Of a stretch of 64,000 bases of DNA, positions 34,522-46,034 are shown piece by piece (position 1 is the first letter of the stretch; each line of letters opens with the position of its first letter). The stretch comes from Leucogyrophana mollusca (Eukaryota > Basidiomycota > Agaricomycetes > Boletales): positions 1-64,000 of the forward strand of contig MU266386.1 in the NCBI GenBank assembly GCA_021014945.1, in the 5' to 3' direction. Below the pieces are notes generated by a model. The model had not been told where the DNA came from. It saw nothing but the letters and a program-made list of their open reading frames with translations, and did not search any database. Position numbers and translations under genes: made by a program.

Positions 34522-37500
34522 ATGGTCAAATCGTCCTTCTCTGTGGATGAAGCATCTTTGCTGAAAGCGTATAAGATTTCTTCTCCGAATCCCACGTAGA
34601 TTTATTCTTTCATACATTGTCCCCACACATTCGCTGAACGCGTTCGTACGACAGAAAATGGGAAGAAGTCGATCATGACCTTGAGGACCCTGTGTCCGAG
34701 CTGGTCGCCAGTTCTGACGGTGCTGGTGGTGACCCTTTAAACCTTGGGGGTGTCATTGAGTGAGTCCTCGTTTGCTTCCTTTCCCTTATCCGTCGTTCAC
34801 CTGCGCTAGTCTCACAGATATGGATACAGAATCCAGTGCGTCATTGCGTTGCCAGACAATAAAGATCAAAGGAGTTCACGCTAGCGTCGCGTAGAGGCTG
34901 CTGTTCTAATATCGTCCAAGTCTTTTGATCCCAAGGCCTTTCTTACAGCAGTACATCCGAACGCGACTTACCAAGATCTTGCGGCTGGTATATCTCACTT
35001 GCAAACATCGATAGATGCTCGCTCGGAAGCTATCAGGGTGCTCGTCGAAGACAACTTTGACCGATTCGTCGCTGTGAAAGCGTCAACTGATGGTGCGATA
35101 TCATGCCCACGGACGGGACATTGCTCATATACATGTCGCTAGCATTGTATGCGGAAATGCGGGAGGGCCTGCTATCGGACTCGAGCGAATTCGCGTCCAA
35201 ACCGCTGACTGATCAACTCAAACGTATGCTGGTTCCTCTAGAGTACCACGGAGCTTACACTTTTGGATCCTTTAGGTTCTGCGGTAAAGGCAAACCAGGT
35301 CTTCCTCCCTGTCCTAGAAAATTCGTCCAAGGCTCAGAAACTTCGTACTACTCTGAGTGTTTTTGAGCGTTCCAAGTTTTTCTTCAACCTTCCCGGATTT
35401 CTCGTGGAATCCATCGAAGCTGTGAGTGTTCTAGTTGGTTTGGCGGAACTGCTATAGGTAGACATGCGTTTGGGTGGCTTAGGGTCGATATGAAGCGGCT
35501 ATGCGTGACTACAACAAAGGCAAGTTCATGCTGGAGTCAAGGCCCGGACAACTCCTACCAGCCGGGACGGCGAAGGACGGAAAGCCTGCTCCATCAGCGG
35601 AACTACAGCAGAAGCGTATTCTGGAAAAGGTTTGGGCGAATGTGGAGAAAGTCATGAGTGAAATGCGGAGCCTACTTCTTTCCAAGCTACAAGAGCCAAA
35701 TCGTGGTGTCGAAGAGCAGGAGAAGACGATAGAGTTTGTATTTTCTGTCCTCTGTCGAAGGCACCATGCTGAGATGCTATCTCGCATAGGATTCTAATGG
35801 AGCTCAACGCGTCGGATGACTCAGTCTGGACATATTTCGACAGCCAACACAAGTACATCATGGGTCAAATGAATAGGACATACCAATCTGCTCTTTCTGG
35901 TATCAAAGGTGTGTGTAACGTCCCCGCGTGAACCAACAAACTTGAACTTCTTCAAAGCGGCAAAAAATAATGTGTCACCAGACATAACCAGCCCAGATTC
36001 GCTGAACAGAATGCTTGCGACTCAGCTGCAACTCTGTCTCGCTGGTTTGGAATCGAAGCAGCCAGACCTGATAATAGGTAAGCCTCTGCTTTGGTTCCCA
36101 GTCGATGTATTGTGTATACTTACCACCCGAAAGCCCAAGCAGGTGGCAGCGAAGTCTGGCAGCCGATATGGGAAATGGTCAAGAATGTCTCCGAGATTAT
36201 GCTGGCATCTCTTCCAAACTTTTGGCGCATCGGCAAGAGCTTCTTGGAAGGCAAGTTCAAGAGGGTGAGTACTCCCTACTTGAACAGCAACGACCACTCA
36301 CTTGGCCACAGCCGACGGGCGTGAGGCGAAGTCCAACCCAATGCCGACAAATGGCCCTCGACATAGTAAAACTCTATGTCTCCCTGATGTCAGAGTTCTT
36401 CACCCTATCTGATACGGCTGTGATGGCGCCCAATAGCGCGGGCAATGCATCGCCTCCTCTTCTTCCTAGCCACTCTAATTCGTTGACGACAGCTCATTTT
36501 CTGGTTAAGATCTTGTCCGAGATTCAAGATTGCGTCACAGAGGTCAACAGCATGGAGATACTGAGTGAAGCCAGCGTGGTGCTAAGGAATCTATTGGAGA
36601 GCACGAGGTGGAGGTTCGAAGACACACTCACTCATGCCTGGCTCCGGGGTTAGTTGCATACTTCTCACCTCAGCGAGTCATCTGACTTGTGGCAACAGAC
36701 GCGAACATATTCTACTACTTGGAGACGTGGACAGCGACCTCGACGGACCCATCAGTCACGCAGTATTTATCCCAGATAGAGCTTTTCCAGCGGCATATCA
36801 CTACCACTGCTTTCAAGGTCGCGGGCGGTATCGACCTATCAGCATCCACGACCGCGTTGAAAACGATCAAGCAAAACATTGTTACCCCCACCCTCTTGGC
36901 GAAGATCACAAAGGCATTCCTAGATGCGCTATACGCGTTCCTTGACGGCTTGGTTCACTTGGCGTCGGATGAATCTCCAATCGCGACAGGGAACAAAGCT
37001 GTCAGCACGCATGCAACTATGAGTGGGGGCAATCCGCTAGAGCTTCTAGACTTGAGCGACCCCGTAAATCGCCGCCCGCTGTTCACGTCATTGAAAGCTG
37101 ACCATCGTGGCGCAGGATACACGACTACTTCTGGTTATCTCGAACTTCGGACACCTGTCAACGGTCCTTGTCCCGAATATGATTGCTCAATTGGAAAGTG
37201 CCTTTGGTGTGTCAGTTGAAGACGATCGCCAGGTACGCGTGCCTTCATCTCATTCATATATGCGTGTGGGTTAAATCGAACGTCTTCGTAGACGTTGATG
37301 AGGGTCGTACAAGAACTGGACAAGACCCTTTTCGAAGGGTATGTCAAACCAAAGTCCGCTATAATTACGGGAATCCTCCGAGGTGGAATTCTTAATAGTG
37401 AAATGGATTGGTACGAGACGCCTCAGCCAACAGGTCGGTCCCACAACCACAGATCGAATCTGTATTTCCGAGTCTGACGAAGTTTCGATCAGAGATTCGC

Positions 37501-38045
37501 CCATACATGTACGAGGCACTGATCGGCCTTGTGGAGATTCACGCCCAGATAAGCCGTATCACCGAAGGCTTGCTCGAGCGTACTCTACAGGCATTGGTCG
37601 AGGACGTGGCAGACGAAGCTTTGCGCTCCTTCCGGCAAGTGAAACGCTTTGGGATGGGCGGTATGCTTAGAGTAAGCCTCCCCATTTCTCACGTCAGAAA
37701 CGTATGCCCGGCGGGTACTCACGACATGAATAGGCCACGCTAGAGATTGAATTCATGCATCAAACCCTGGCACGATACGTGTCTCCTTCTGCCGCGAAAA
37801 CCCTTTCGGAGTTGTACAACAAAATATCGCAGGCGTATGCACGCCGGCCGGGTGATGAGAACCTGCAGAGCAACTTGGACAGCGTGAAGAAGACACTTGC
37901 TGAGAGTCGTCGGGCCACGGGTATTGAATTCATGTGCTTCAGGCAGGCAAAGGAGAAGAGCAGCACTTCCAAAGTCTCGGGGAAATCGCGGACAAAGGAC
38001 AAAGAGAGTAGTCGTACACCTAAAGAACGCAAGCAACCCACATGA
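34522..38045 (+). CDS. SEC5: exocyst complex component SEC5
   Basis: Subunit of the exocyst tether that brings secretory vesicles to the plasma membrane, especially at the hyphal tip. Exon 1 starts at the ATG at 34522 ([14 protein letters not shown]) and joins [12 protein letters not shown] after an intron of about 60 nt. The family core follows: [19 protein letters not shown] near 34930, [18 protein letters not shown], and [20 protein letters not shown] (near 35285). The long helical-rod region includes [31 protein letters not shown] and [14 protein letters not shown]. The C-terminus is Lys/Ser-rich and ends at 38043-38045. About 12-14 introns are spread through it, one immediately before a short coding exon near 34818. 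The estimated length of about 930 residues matches yeast Sec5. It converges on the DUF155 gene with 139 bp between stops. Confidence 0.92.
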
Positions 38046-38184
38046 TGTCTGTTGTTCGCTTTCAAAAGTGTTGCATTAGCGTGGACCCTCTAGTATGCTC
38101 TCCTGTAGGCTATATTTACAAATGCGTTGTATAATATGATGCGAAGTCCTGTCCAGATCGCCTGTCCATCTTTGTGGCTGAAAG

Positions 38185-40070
38185 TTAAGCCATAAGGTCG
38201 ACGAGAATTGTGATGATACCAAGCACTAAGTCAATCATGAAGGGCTTTGAGTGCAGATGGATTAGGTGGTCGTCACGTACCGATCTCAATCGCGATCAAA
38301 GCAATAACAATCTGCTCCAAACGCTCCGAGTGTCGACTTGATACAGATTCTTTTAGGAGCTGAAGCATGTCTTGTAAAACCTGTAACTCAGTCAGGATCA
38401 AGCGCAATGATGGAAGTCATTGAGACCAACCTCCACACGCGTGTTCAACAAGTTGATTCGCTGAGGTATCTCAAGATAACTCCGCGCGGCATCGTACAAA
38501 GGTTGTAAGTCGGGGTAACTCTGCATCTCATTTCAGCGACGTGATCCGAAGGTTTAGCCAAGTGCAAATCTTACCCAGAAGACTTCCTATAAAAAGCATG
38601 ACGCATTGCTGTGAGGTTGAGCTGGCGACAATGAATTGAAGGAAGACTCACTGGGGAGTCTAGTACAGAACCAACAGAGTTTATATTTGTCCGCAATATG
38701 AATAGCTCTCCCGTTTTTCGCATTATCTCTGGCTCCAAAGATTGAACACGCGTTCGAGCATAAATGACTCAATGGTCTTACCTTTGTGAGGCATCCCTAT
38801 TTTTCCGGTTTCAGACAAACTTTCGGGTATGTCTTTCGTCTCTTCTATTGTGGAAGAAATGAGTTCCTCGAACTGAAGCAAAATGGGAGGGTGTAAGCTG
38901 GTCTGGATCTACAGTATAGGGGACAGTTTTACCAGTGAGATTTTTACGGACTGCGATAACGCGTGTGACAGCGATAGTTTCGTCCTGTGCATTCAGGAGC
39001 TATGACAGGGTATCACCGAAAACACTCCGTGATGATCTTACATGTAGCTGGAACCTTTCCGAAGAGTGATAACATCGTTGTATATTCTGATGTCTACTCA
39101 GCAAACCCACCAATGCCTCATAAGTGAAATGGTCCTACCGACTATAATTGGCGTAATAATAGTTGAGGTCTTCCATTTCTATGTCTTCAGAAGCTGGAAG
39201 AAGTGAGCAGGGCTGCTGTGAAACGCCGGACCCGCCACATACCGAGTTTTTCGACCTCGAATCGCTTGCTAGTGGGAGAGCGCGATGACAATATAGTCAA
39301 GCATTGGGCGACGACACTCACATCGACGAAAGAAAGCGCTTCTCTTGCGCTTCTGTCATGCCCCATATGACAACTGTGCCGTAGTCGAAAAGAAATATTT
39401 CAGCTTCCGTAGGGATGGCATCGAATCTACCCTTCTTCTTCTTCGTTGGTACACCGTTATCTTCGGTCTCAGAGGTCGGGGCATGGAGCTCGGGAACTCC
39501 CAAGAGGTCTCCAGTTTGACTGTAAGACTTTGCAAGGGACTGGCGCGTTTCGTGGCTCGAAGAAAGCTCGTAAACATAAGGGGTATATAGCACCTCGTCA
39601 ATCAATTTAGGGTCTGTGTGATACGATGACCTCCGAGCATTGAAGAATTTCATTAGATCATGGAGACGGTAGGAACTGCAGGAAAGGTATGATCAGCTCA
39701 GTCAACCGGTATCAATGTGCAGGCGTGGTAATTACTCTGCAGTCGCATATGCAGTAACCCTTGGCAATGATTTTGCTTTCTTCTTGGTCAGTCTCAGAGC
39801 GTCACGACGCGCTGTTCCCTGTGGTATTTGGGAAATTTGGCGCAAGCGAACTTCAACATCTTCGGCTTCTTCTTCGTCCTCTTCCTCTTCTTCGTCATCC
39901 CCTTCGTCTGTATCGCCAGTGGTCCCAAGACCCTCGTCAGCCTCGCTCGGAGGCTCCAGGACTGGGGGAGCTGCTGGTTGGTCGGGCAGAACCTTCAGTT
40001 TTCCGGCCACCTTTGTGGACCTGTTGGCCCCGCGGGCCTTGGGTTCTGAATGATCTGTTTGCATGTTCAT
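38185..40070 (-). CDS. DUF155 / RMD1-family protein
   Basis: Member of the DUF155 family, which includes yeast RMD1 and RMD8 and human RMND1; the animal member supports mitochondrial translation. The ATG at 40068-40070 opens a Lys-rich, then strongly acidic N-terminal segment (a run of Glu/Asp near 39880-39910). The domain begins about MKFFNARRSSYHTDP. EIFLFDYGTVVIWGM (near 39340-39400) is the family hallmark. Further segments are NAQDETIAVTRVIAV, EIPQRINLLNTRVE and SRHSERLEQIVIALI. The last intron (near 38208-38273) leads to LGIITILVDLMA, the C-terminal hydrophobic anchor, before the TAA at 38185-38187. The estimate of about 440 residues fits RMD1. Many introns interrupt it. The N-terminus is not an obvious mitochondrial leader, so the location is uncertain. 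Confidence 0.88.
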
Positions 40071-41187
40071 TTGGGGTTATGTACCAGTCTTTCGGGGTGG
40101 GGCGATGGTGGACGGTGCCAAGGGTCAATGACCTCAGGTAGCTTGGAGGAACTTGTCGACCATAACCCTAACCCCGCTGGATTGCAAGTCTAAAACAAGC
40201 TTAACTAACATTATTTGTTTTTCTCCTAACCTTTGTTAAGTCACCATCAACCTCTTACCTGAGTATAAGCCTTGGCGACTCTCTAGACGCCAGAATTGCG
40301 TCGCACAGCGAGACAATCATCACAGTAAAAGTTTTTTCCATCCCGATATCAACAAGAGAGCCTGAAACGATATACTTGCACAAATGCATCAGGACGGGCG
40401 CCGCCAACGAGTTGAAACTCACTCCACGTGCGTGTCCTTTCAATTCGCGATGATGTGATTGAACGTCCCTCCGTTTGTGCTGACTGACACAGGGAAACCA
40501 TCGTAAGATGTGCACACGGGAGAGTCAAGTAGCAATCGCGCGATGCCTCGCATTTTGCGAGAGATTGGTAAGTCTGCGGTAAGTCCCACTCTTTTCTCTC
40601 TCACATTTGCTTACATTTGTAAAACTCGGTTTGCATCCGGGTCCGCGTCTGTTATGTACTTGCAACCCACGAAAGTCTGGCCGTACTTGTCCGTAACGCC
40701 TCGGAGGTTCACTCTGCAAAAATCACTCATCCGCCGGTCCGGGCACTCGGAACGACTCACGCTGGTTTCAGGGCTCGAGGTCCAAAGTCGATGAAACTTC
40801 TTGTGTCTGTGTTATAGGATCTCGATACCCAGGTTCCGTCCTCGCTAGCGCGGATGGGCATCCGCCGCATGACACGCAAAAGACGGAGAGTATGCTTATC
40901 GCTTGGCTCTCGAAGTGTAAAACAAATCTAGTAATCCATAGTTACAGGAAAAGCAACATTCCCCTTGAATCGTTGAGAAGCTCGCCAAATGGATCTTGGT
41001 TCTACTTCATTATCACCTCGAAAGGCCAACCAACTGCCACTCTCACAACTAAGTAATGGCAAATTATGTATGTCTTATCTTCGATTCCTGAGTTTACTCA
41101 TTGAGCATTATGCACCTTCGGGCGCGCCCACCTATACACCCGCTCTCCGCCCACTCGCACCGGATGGCTCCGCGGCCCGCCCCTGCT
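40071..41187. other. intergenic between the DUF155 and photolyase genes
   Basis: About 1.1 kb including the DUF155 promoter. Short frames near 40510-40800 on both strands and two GTAAGT sites near 40570-40585 were inspected, but no consistent protein emerged. Confidence 0.45.
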
Positions 41188-43893
41188 CTACTTTTGCACC
41201 AGATATTTTTTGATCGTCCCGTCTGCCCTTGTTCTCTTCGTAGGAAGCCCGTCTTTGCTATGGCACTCCTGTCTCTTCCGACGGTGGTGATTGGCTCCCC
41301 CCTCGCTGGCCTCCCGATTTGTAGCGTTTGGGGAATCCGCGTTCTTCAGCTTCGCCACCGCGGACCCGTTCAAGACAGCAGCGTCGTTACCATATAAGCC
41401 CAACGCGTACGCCGCTTTCACGCGCTGGATACACCGTTCTTTTTCCACCTTCTTATCCAGCATTGGGAAAGGGTAGTCACGGCCAATGATACAACCCGCT
41501 TTTTCTTGCACGTCCACAGGTGCAAGATGTGGAGTGTAAATGAACTTTCAAGGGTTGAGAGCGCGCGAGAAAGGCCAACTCAATACTCAAAATGCTATAA
41601 CAAGGTGACAGGTGATTCTCACCTTGTCTGGGAACTTTGCGAGCTCTGGACAGAACTTACGTACTAATTTGCCTGTCTTGTCAAACTTCTCCGGGAAGGA
41701 CTTGACTCCATAGACACGATCTGGTTCTAAGATTAGCAAGGCTACATCAAATCCTGTATGTTGGTGACAAACGAACAGTACATTGAGAAGAATGCCGAGC
41801 ACGATAGCCCTGGCCAGAGCCTCGAATGTAAGTTGTCGCTGTCATCGCTGCAAAGGGGGATAACTCACACATCCAGTTCCCCGCGTTTGCACAAGGATCC
41901 CAATCAATCAGCCATTCTAGCATCCGAATCCGTTAGCTTGGGTACAGTCGAGTCAATCAAGTCCGGAGTATCGGGTTTCCTTACTATCGAAAACTTCAGC
42001 GCCCCGCTCCCAAGAGATGTAGCACTGGCCGCGAGTGAGAAAACACTATCGTAGATTGATGCGTGAGCGACGGTGTTCTGCGCTTGCCATGAGTACGTAC
42101 CGCCACAGAATGCCGTGCGAGGTGATGTATCCAGCCCTCCTGACGAAGTTGTCGCATGATCGCGTCTATCCATGGAAATCCAGTTCGGCCATCCTGCTGC
42201 GAAAATAGACTCATTTTTAGCTCTTCGCGACCCATCAGCAGGGGTGAAACATACCCATGCCGAGAAACGTTCTTCATCCTCAGCATCGCCGAGAGGCCGT
42301 GGATGGATTCTATGACCACTTGCATCATATTGGTTCTAAAGGTATAGTCAGTTACCTTGGTATTGGAAGTGTAGGCGGCCATTGGAGGAAGCGAGGCACC
42401 TGTAGCCGCCAATCAATAAACCTGGGAGATGTGAGTTATGGACGGCGATCATATTTGAGTATTTACCTGCAAATAGCGTTTCCGCGGATTTGTCCAAAAG
42501 GAAGTCCTACAGCACATTCCGCTGCAAAATACATCTCTCTGAACAGGAGCTGCCCCTCAAGGTTCTCAGGATCTGCAGAAACAATTGTTTTCCAGAATTG
42601 ACACTGGGACGCATAAACGCACGCTTGGTGGTGTCGTCATTTTTATTTCCATTTTGATCCATGATCCATTGAGAAATCGTGTCTCTGACACGCCAGAGAA
42701 ATTCACGGGAGCCCAAGCAGCCGAATTTCAAGTATGGTGACTAGGGTAAACATGGAGCCTCGTTAGCCGTCACGTCAAATGTCATAGCACACGAACTAAT
42801 TGCGTGGTAGCTGGAGGATCAAATTCTGCGGGGCTCGTCTTCGGTTTGGCAAACCTAGCGACTTGCGCCTTATCTGCGCAGTAAGCTTCCAGGCGTTTTA
42901 ATGCCTCGGTCTCGCCTCCACGGATAGATGTCGTTGCGGGAGGGAGGCCTAGTTCCTCCAATGTAGGAATACTGAAGTCGCCGTCACGGCCAGCCAGCGT
43001 ATCTGCATGCAAGTCGAGTGTTAGCGAGGTAGCATGCGGATTCAGGGGGGTAGTACCATAACATGTTACCACCGTTTCCCGATCATCTTCGTTGACGTCG
43101 ACTCCGTTCGCTACAGGATGATCTTTTCGTGAGAAGGGTATTAGAGTTGTGTTACCTGGAGGGGGTAAACTTGGCGGGGGAAGAAGGGGGCGACTTGGAG
43201 CCGGTAGCTTGTTTGAAGCCTGCAGATAAGAGAAGCTCAAGATAAACGATCAGAGTACAGAATTATCTGTTACCGTGATCCACGAAGAAATTGACATGGT
43301 TGGGTTCCCTTTATTTTGGTCGACGATTGCTTGAGGGTCGTACAGTGAATGGCCCAAGACATCTACCACTTGGACCCCTGCTTTGGTAACGCTTGCCTTG
43401 ACTTCTGCATCACGGACAGCCGCATAACCAGCCGTGTCTTTCTCGTAGACGAGATGGGTTATGTTCCACGCTTTGCATAGGGCAGGAACGACAGTTTGAG
43501 GAGGCCCCCGTACCACGTGCAATTTTGTTTTAGGATTGCAAGCGGTGAGGGAAAGGGACAGGTCCTGCATGCCTTCCAACAGAAAGCTGAGCCTACAAAC
43601 GGCCACAGTGGGATAAAACCACGTTAAACATACAACATACAAGCTCCTTAAGGCCACGAGTACACACCGATTGACGCCCACTCTGTGGGCGAAAACATAT
43701 TGCGGATCCCAAGTCCAGATCTGGGGCACAAATTTGAAGTGAGATAGTGTCGCGTATCGATGCTGAAAAGCCTAAAACTCACCGGATAAAATACCTCGGG
43801 ATTTAACCCTAATGCAGCATGTAGCGCAGGCGAGTCGTGCAGACGTAGGTCCGTTCGAAACCAGTACAGAACACGCGCCTGCAGAGAAGACAT
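41188..43893 (-). CDS. cryptochrome/(6-4) photolyase family protein
   Basis: FAD-containing blue-light protein, either a DNA repair photolyase or a photoreceptor. The ATG at 43891-43893 opens [20 protein letters not shown], the photolyase N-domain. HVVRGPP and [13 protein letters not shown] follow, then a Pro-rich insert near 43170. The FAD domain has [40 protein letters not shown] and [33 protein letters not shown] (near 42100-42160) is the double-His stretch needed by (6-4) enzymes, and [15 protein letters not shown] binds flavin. An apparent gap after HSVA disappears once the acceptor is placed before CFLTRG. The basic C-terminus ([13 protein letters not shown]) could act as a nuclear signal. 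The total is about 700 residues, longer than usual because of the insert and tail. Key residues favour (6-4) repair, but a signalling role cannot be excluded. Confidence 0.9.
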
Positions 43894-44539
43894 TGTGGTA
43901 AGATACAAGATGGAAGGTGAATGATGAAAGAGAAAATTGCGCTACAAACCCCTTGTTCATACTCTGCTCCCGTCCGATTCGTTGCAAACTGGCCCTTGGG
44001 CCCACATCATAACTATGAGCTAGTTGACATCGAAATCACGATCGATATCCGTCAGGTGATACAAATCACAGGTCGCGTGACCCCTAATTCGCCGTGACGT
44101 GTAGAGCGAAGTCAACGGCCAGTCAAAACACAGTGAGAACGCCACGTTGTGACTGTAGGTAAAATTTACATAAAATCTTGTCCTGAGAGGTTCGACTCAA
44201 ATGAAGGGCAGGAATTCAGCGGGTTGCCGAACAACGTCAGCGGCTGCTTGAAATCGAGGGTACTGGTTGCAGCAATCGGGTATGACGGTATACAGAATCC
44301 ATGCAATCTAAATTGTCCGTGATAATATGTACCTAGTGTACAAGTATGCCAAATGACTGGTCCGAGTGCACACACAAAATATAGCGACAACAACAGCTTG
44401 ATAAAAGTCCGAGTTCTATATACGCAAATTTTGGTCTAGCAGCTCAAGCAAGAAAGGGTGAATGGTGCTATTGAGTAGATAACGTGAAATGTGACGAAGC
44501 ATCCCGGGATTGACGAGCGAATGCCATTTGGGGTGGCCT
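43894..44539. other. intergenic between the photolyase and WOPR genes
   Basis: Photolyase promoter plus the 3' flank of the WOPR gene. A B-box-like GGTTCGACTCA at 44189 has no surrounding tRNA fold. Nothing else seen. Confidence 0.5.
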
Positions 44540-46034
44540 TCAGAAAGACCCTAGTTTATCCGAGGGTAAGTGGTCAAAAGAGGGGGAATGCCCACGGCTC
44601 CCCCCTTTTGACGGGAGATGTGACGATGTCAGCGTTTGCGTCGAGAACCGCTGCAGGAATTGTTCGTCGATCGGATCTCGCCGAGGGTATGAGAGATTTT
44701 GCAGATATTCAAGAGGGACAAGTTGTTCAGAAAGATGGTGCGGATTTATTCGCGGACTAGGTGTAGCGGGTACAGAACTCGTAGAAGGCGGCGATGGACA
44801 GGTAGAATGGCTGTGCAGAGGAGGACTTGTACGATACTGTGAGTGTATTTGAGCGGGTACTATGTTGGGTGCTGAATACGTAGTTTGGCGAACGGCTGCC
44901 GACAGATGCGCTGGGTAATAGTCGGTGGACGACGGAAGGGAATGCGCTGTTTTCCGAGTGATCGAAGATAGCAGTTCCACCTGCGACGAAGCGCCTGATG
45001 ATGGGAAATGTGCGTACACGGCTGCTGGCGAAGATTGTAATTGATAGAAGGATGATTGAAAGGTAGATTCGGAAGCGTGCATGCCATCGATGACACCTTC
45101 CATAGGGGCCTGGGACATCTGCTTCGCGGCGACGGATTTCGGCAGATCTTCGTCTCGTCGGGACTTGCCATCTCGACGCGCGCTCCGGAACCATCCGTCG
45201 GGAACAGGAACGTCGCCGATCCCGGAAATGTTATCCACCGTATTTAGCCGATCCAGTTTCTGTTGGCTGAAGTAGGCCGCTGGTGGCGTCTGTTTCAGAC
45301 CAGGTGCAACGGCGGAGATAGCTCTAAAACACGTACTTAGATGCCATTTTCTTGATATGCCTCGTGGGCGGTCCTCGGGTAGGGAGACGCGTACGCTGTA
45401 AGTTTGCTTGATCAAGCGTTCAGACTCGCTTGTGGCCCGAGAACGAGGCGAAGGATACATGCTGCATCAAAAAAGAGGGTACGAGTCAGCGATCTGACTT
45501 GGTGATCGATGGGGATGGAGGCAAAATAGGGTACACGTAACACGCAGTATCACTGAAATTGTACCACCAACCTGATCATCTGCGCCCAGGGGGTTGCTGC
45601 GCTACTAGGATCATCGCTGATGTCGCACTCTTTCTGGTGGTAAAACAGAAATTCCTGGGGACAGCTTCAATACATTTTATTTGAGGCGAAAACACAAAGA
45701 GCGCTTACATCACGGACCCTACTCGGTCCCCAACCCATGCCGTCCGTCCTGCAAGAACATAGTTCAGCACGATGGTCATGATACGGGACCGCGCCACCAC
45801 ACTCGCACGGATAGGGAAATAAACTTGCCATCTCTCCATGCCGAGTCCCGTTGCCTCTGAGTTTGCACTTCGTTCCTCCCAAACGTAGACATTTCCTGGA
45901 ATGATGGCCCGTCGTTCTTCTGCATCCAGGCGGCGGGTTATGAGGGGGAGGGCCTTCCTTGCGACAGCATAGAAAATGTGGAGGGCGTCCCTCGTCGAGC
46001 GTATACGAACGTTCTGGAGGGATGGTTGCTGCAT
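44540..46034 (-). CDS. WOPR-domain (Gti1/Pac2) transcription regulator
   Basis: DNA-binding regulator of the family of Wor1, Ryp1, Sge1, Mit1, Gti1 and Pac2, which control morphology, development or virulence-type programmes in fungi. Five exons (46034-45829, 45748-45709, 45654-45572, 45461-45337 and 45279-44540) give 397 residues. The first WOPR box reads NVRIRSTRDALHIFYAV ... RRLDAEERRAIIPGNVYVWEE, then TDGMGWGPSRVRD. The second has LIKQTYSV and KWHLTAYFSQQKLDRL. The Ser/Pro-rich C-terminal half ends in VPLEYLQN and RRDPIDEQFLQRF, conserved in basidiomycete members. Intron 1 must use a GC donor (GCAAGT at 45828-45823) to keep the frame and restore the invariant Trp. About 3.4 kb of DNA without a recognised gene precedes the gene, suggesting a large regulatory region. 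Confidence 0.92.

Noticed and set aside
41904..42173. Apparent loss of the CFLTRG segment in the photolyase
   Set aside because: Moving the acceptor to the TAG before TGTTTTCTC restores the segment, so the gene is intact.
44189..44199. tRNA B-box-like GGTTCGACTCA
   Set aside because: There is no T-stem, acceptor stem or A box around it.
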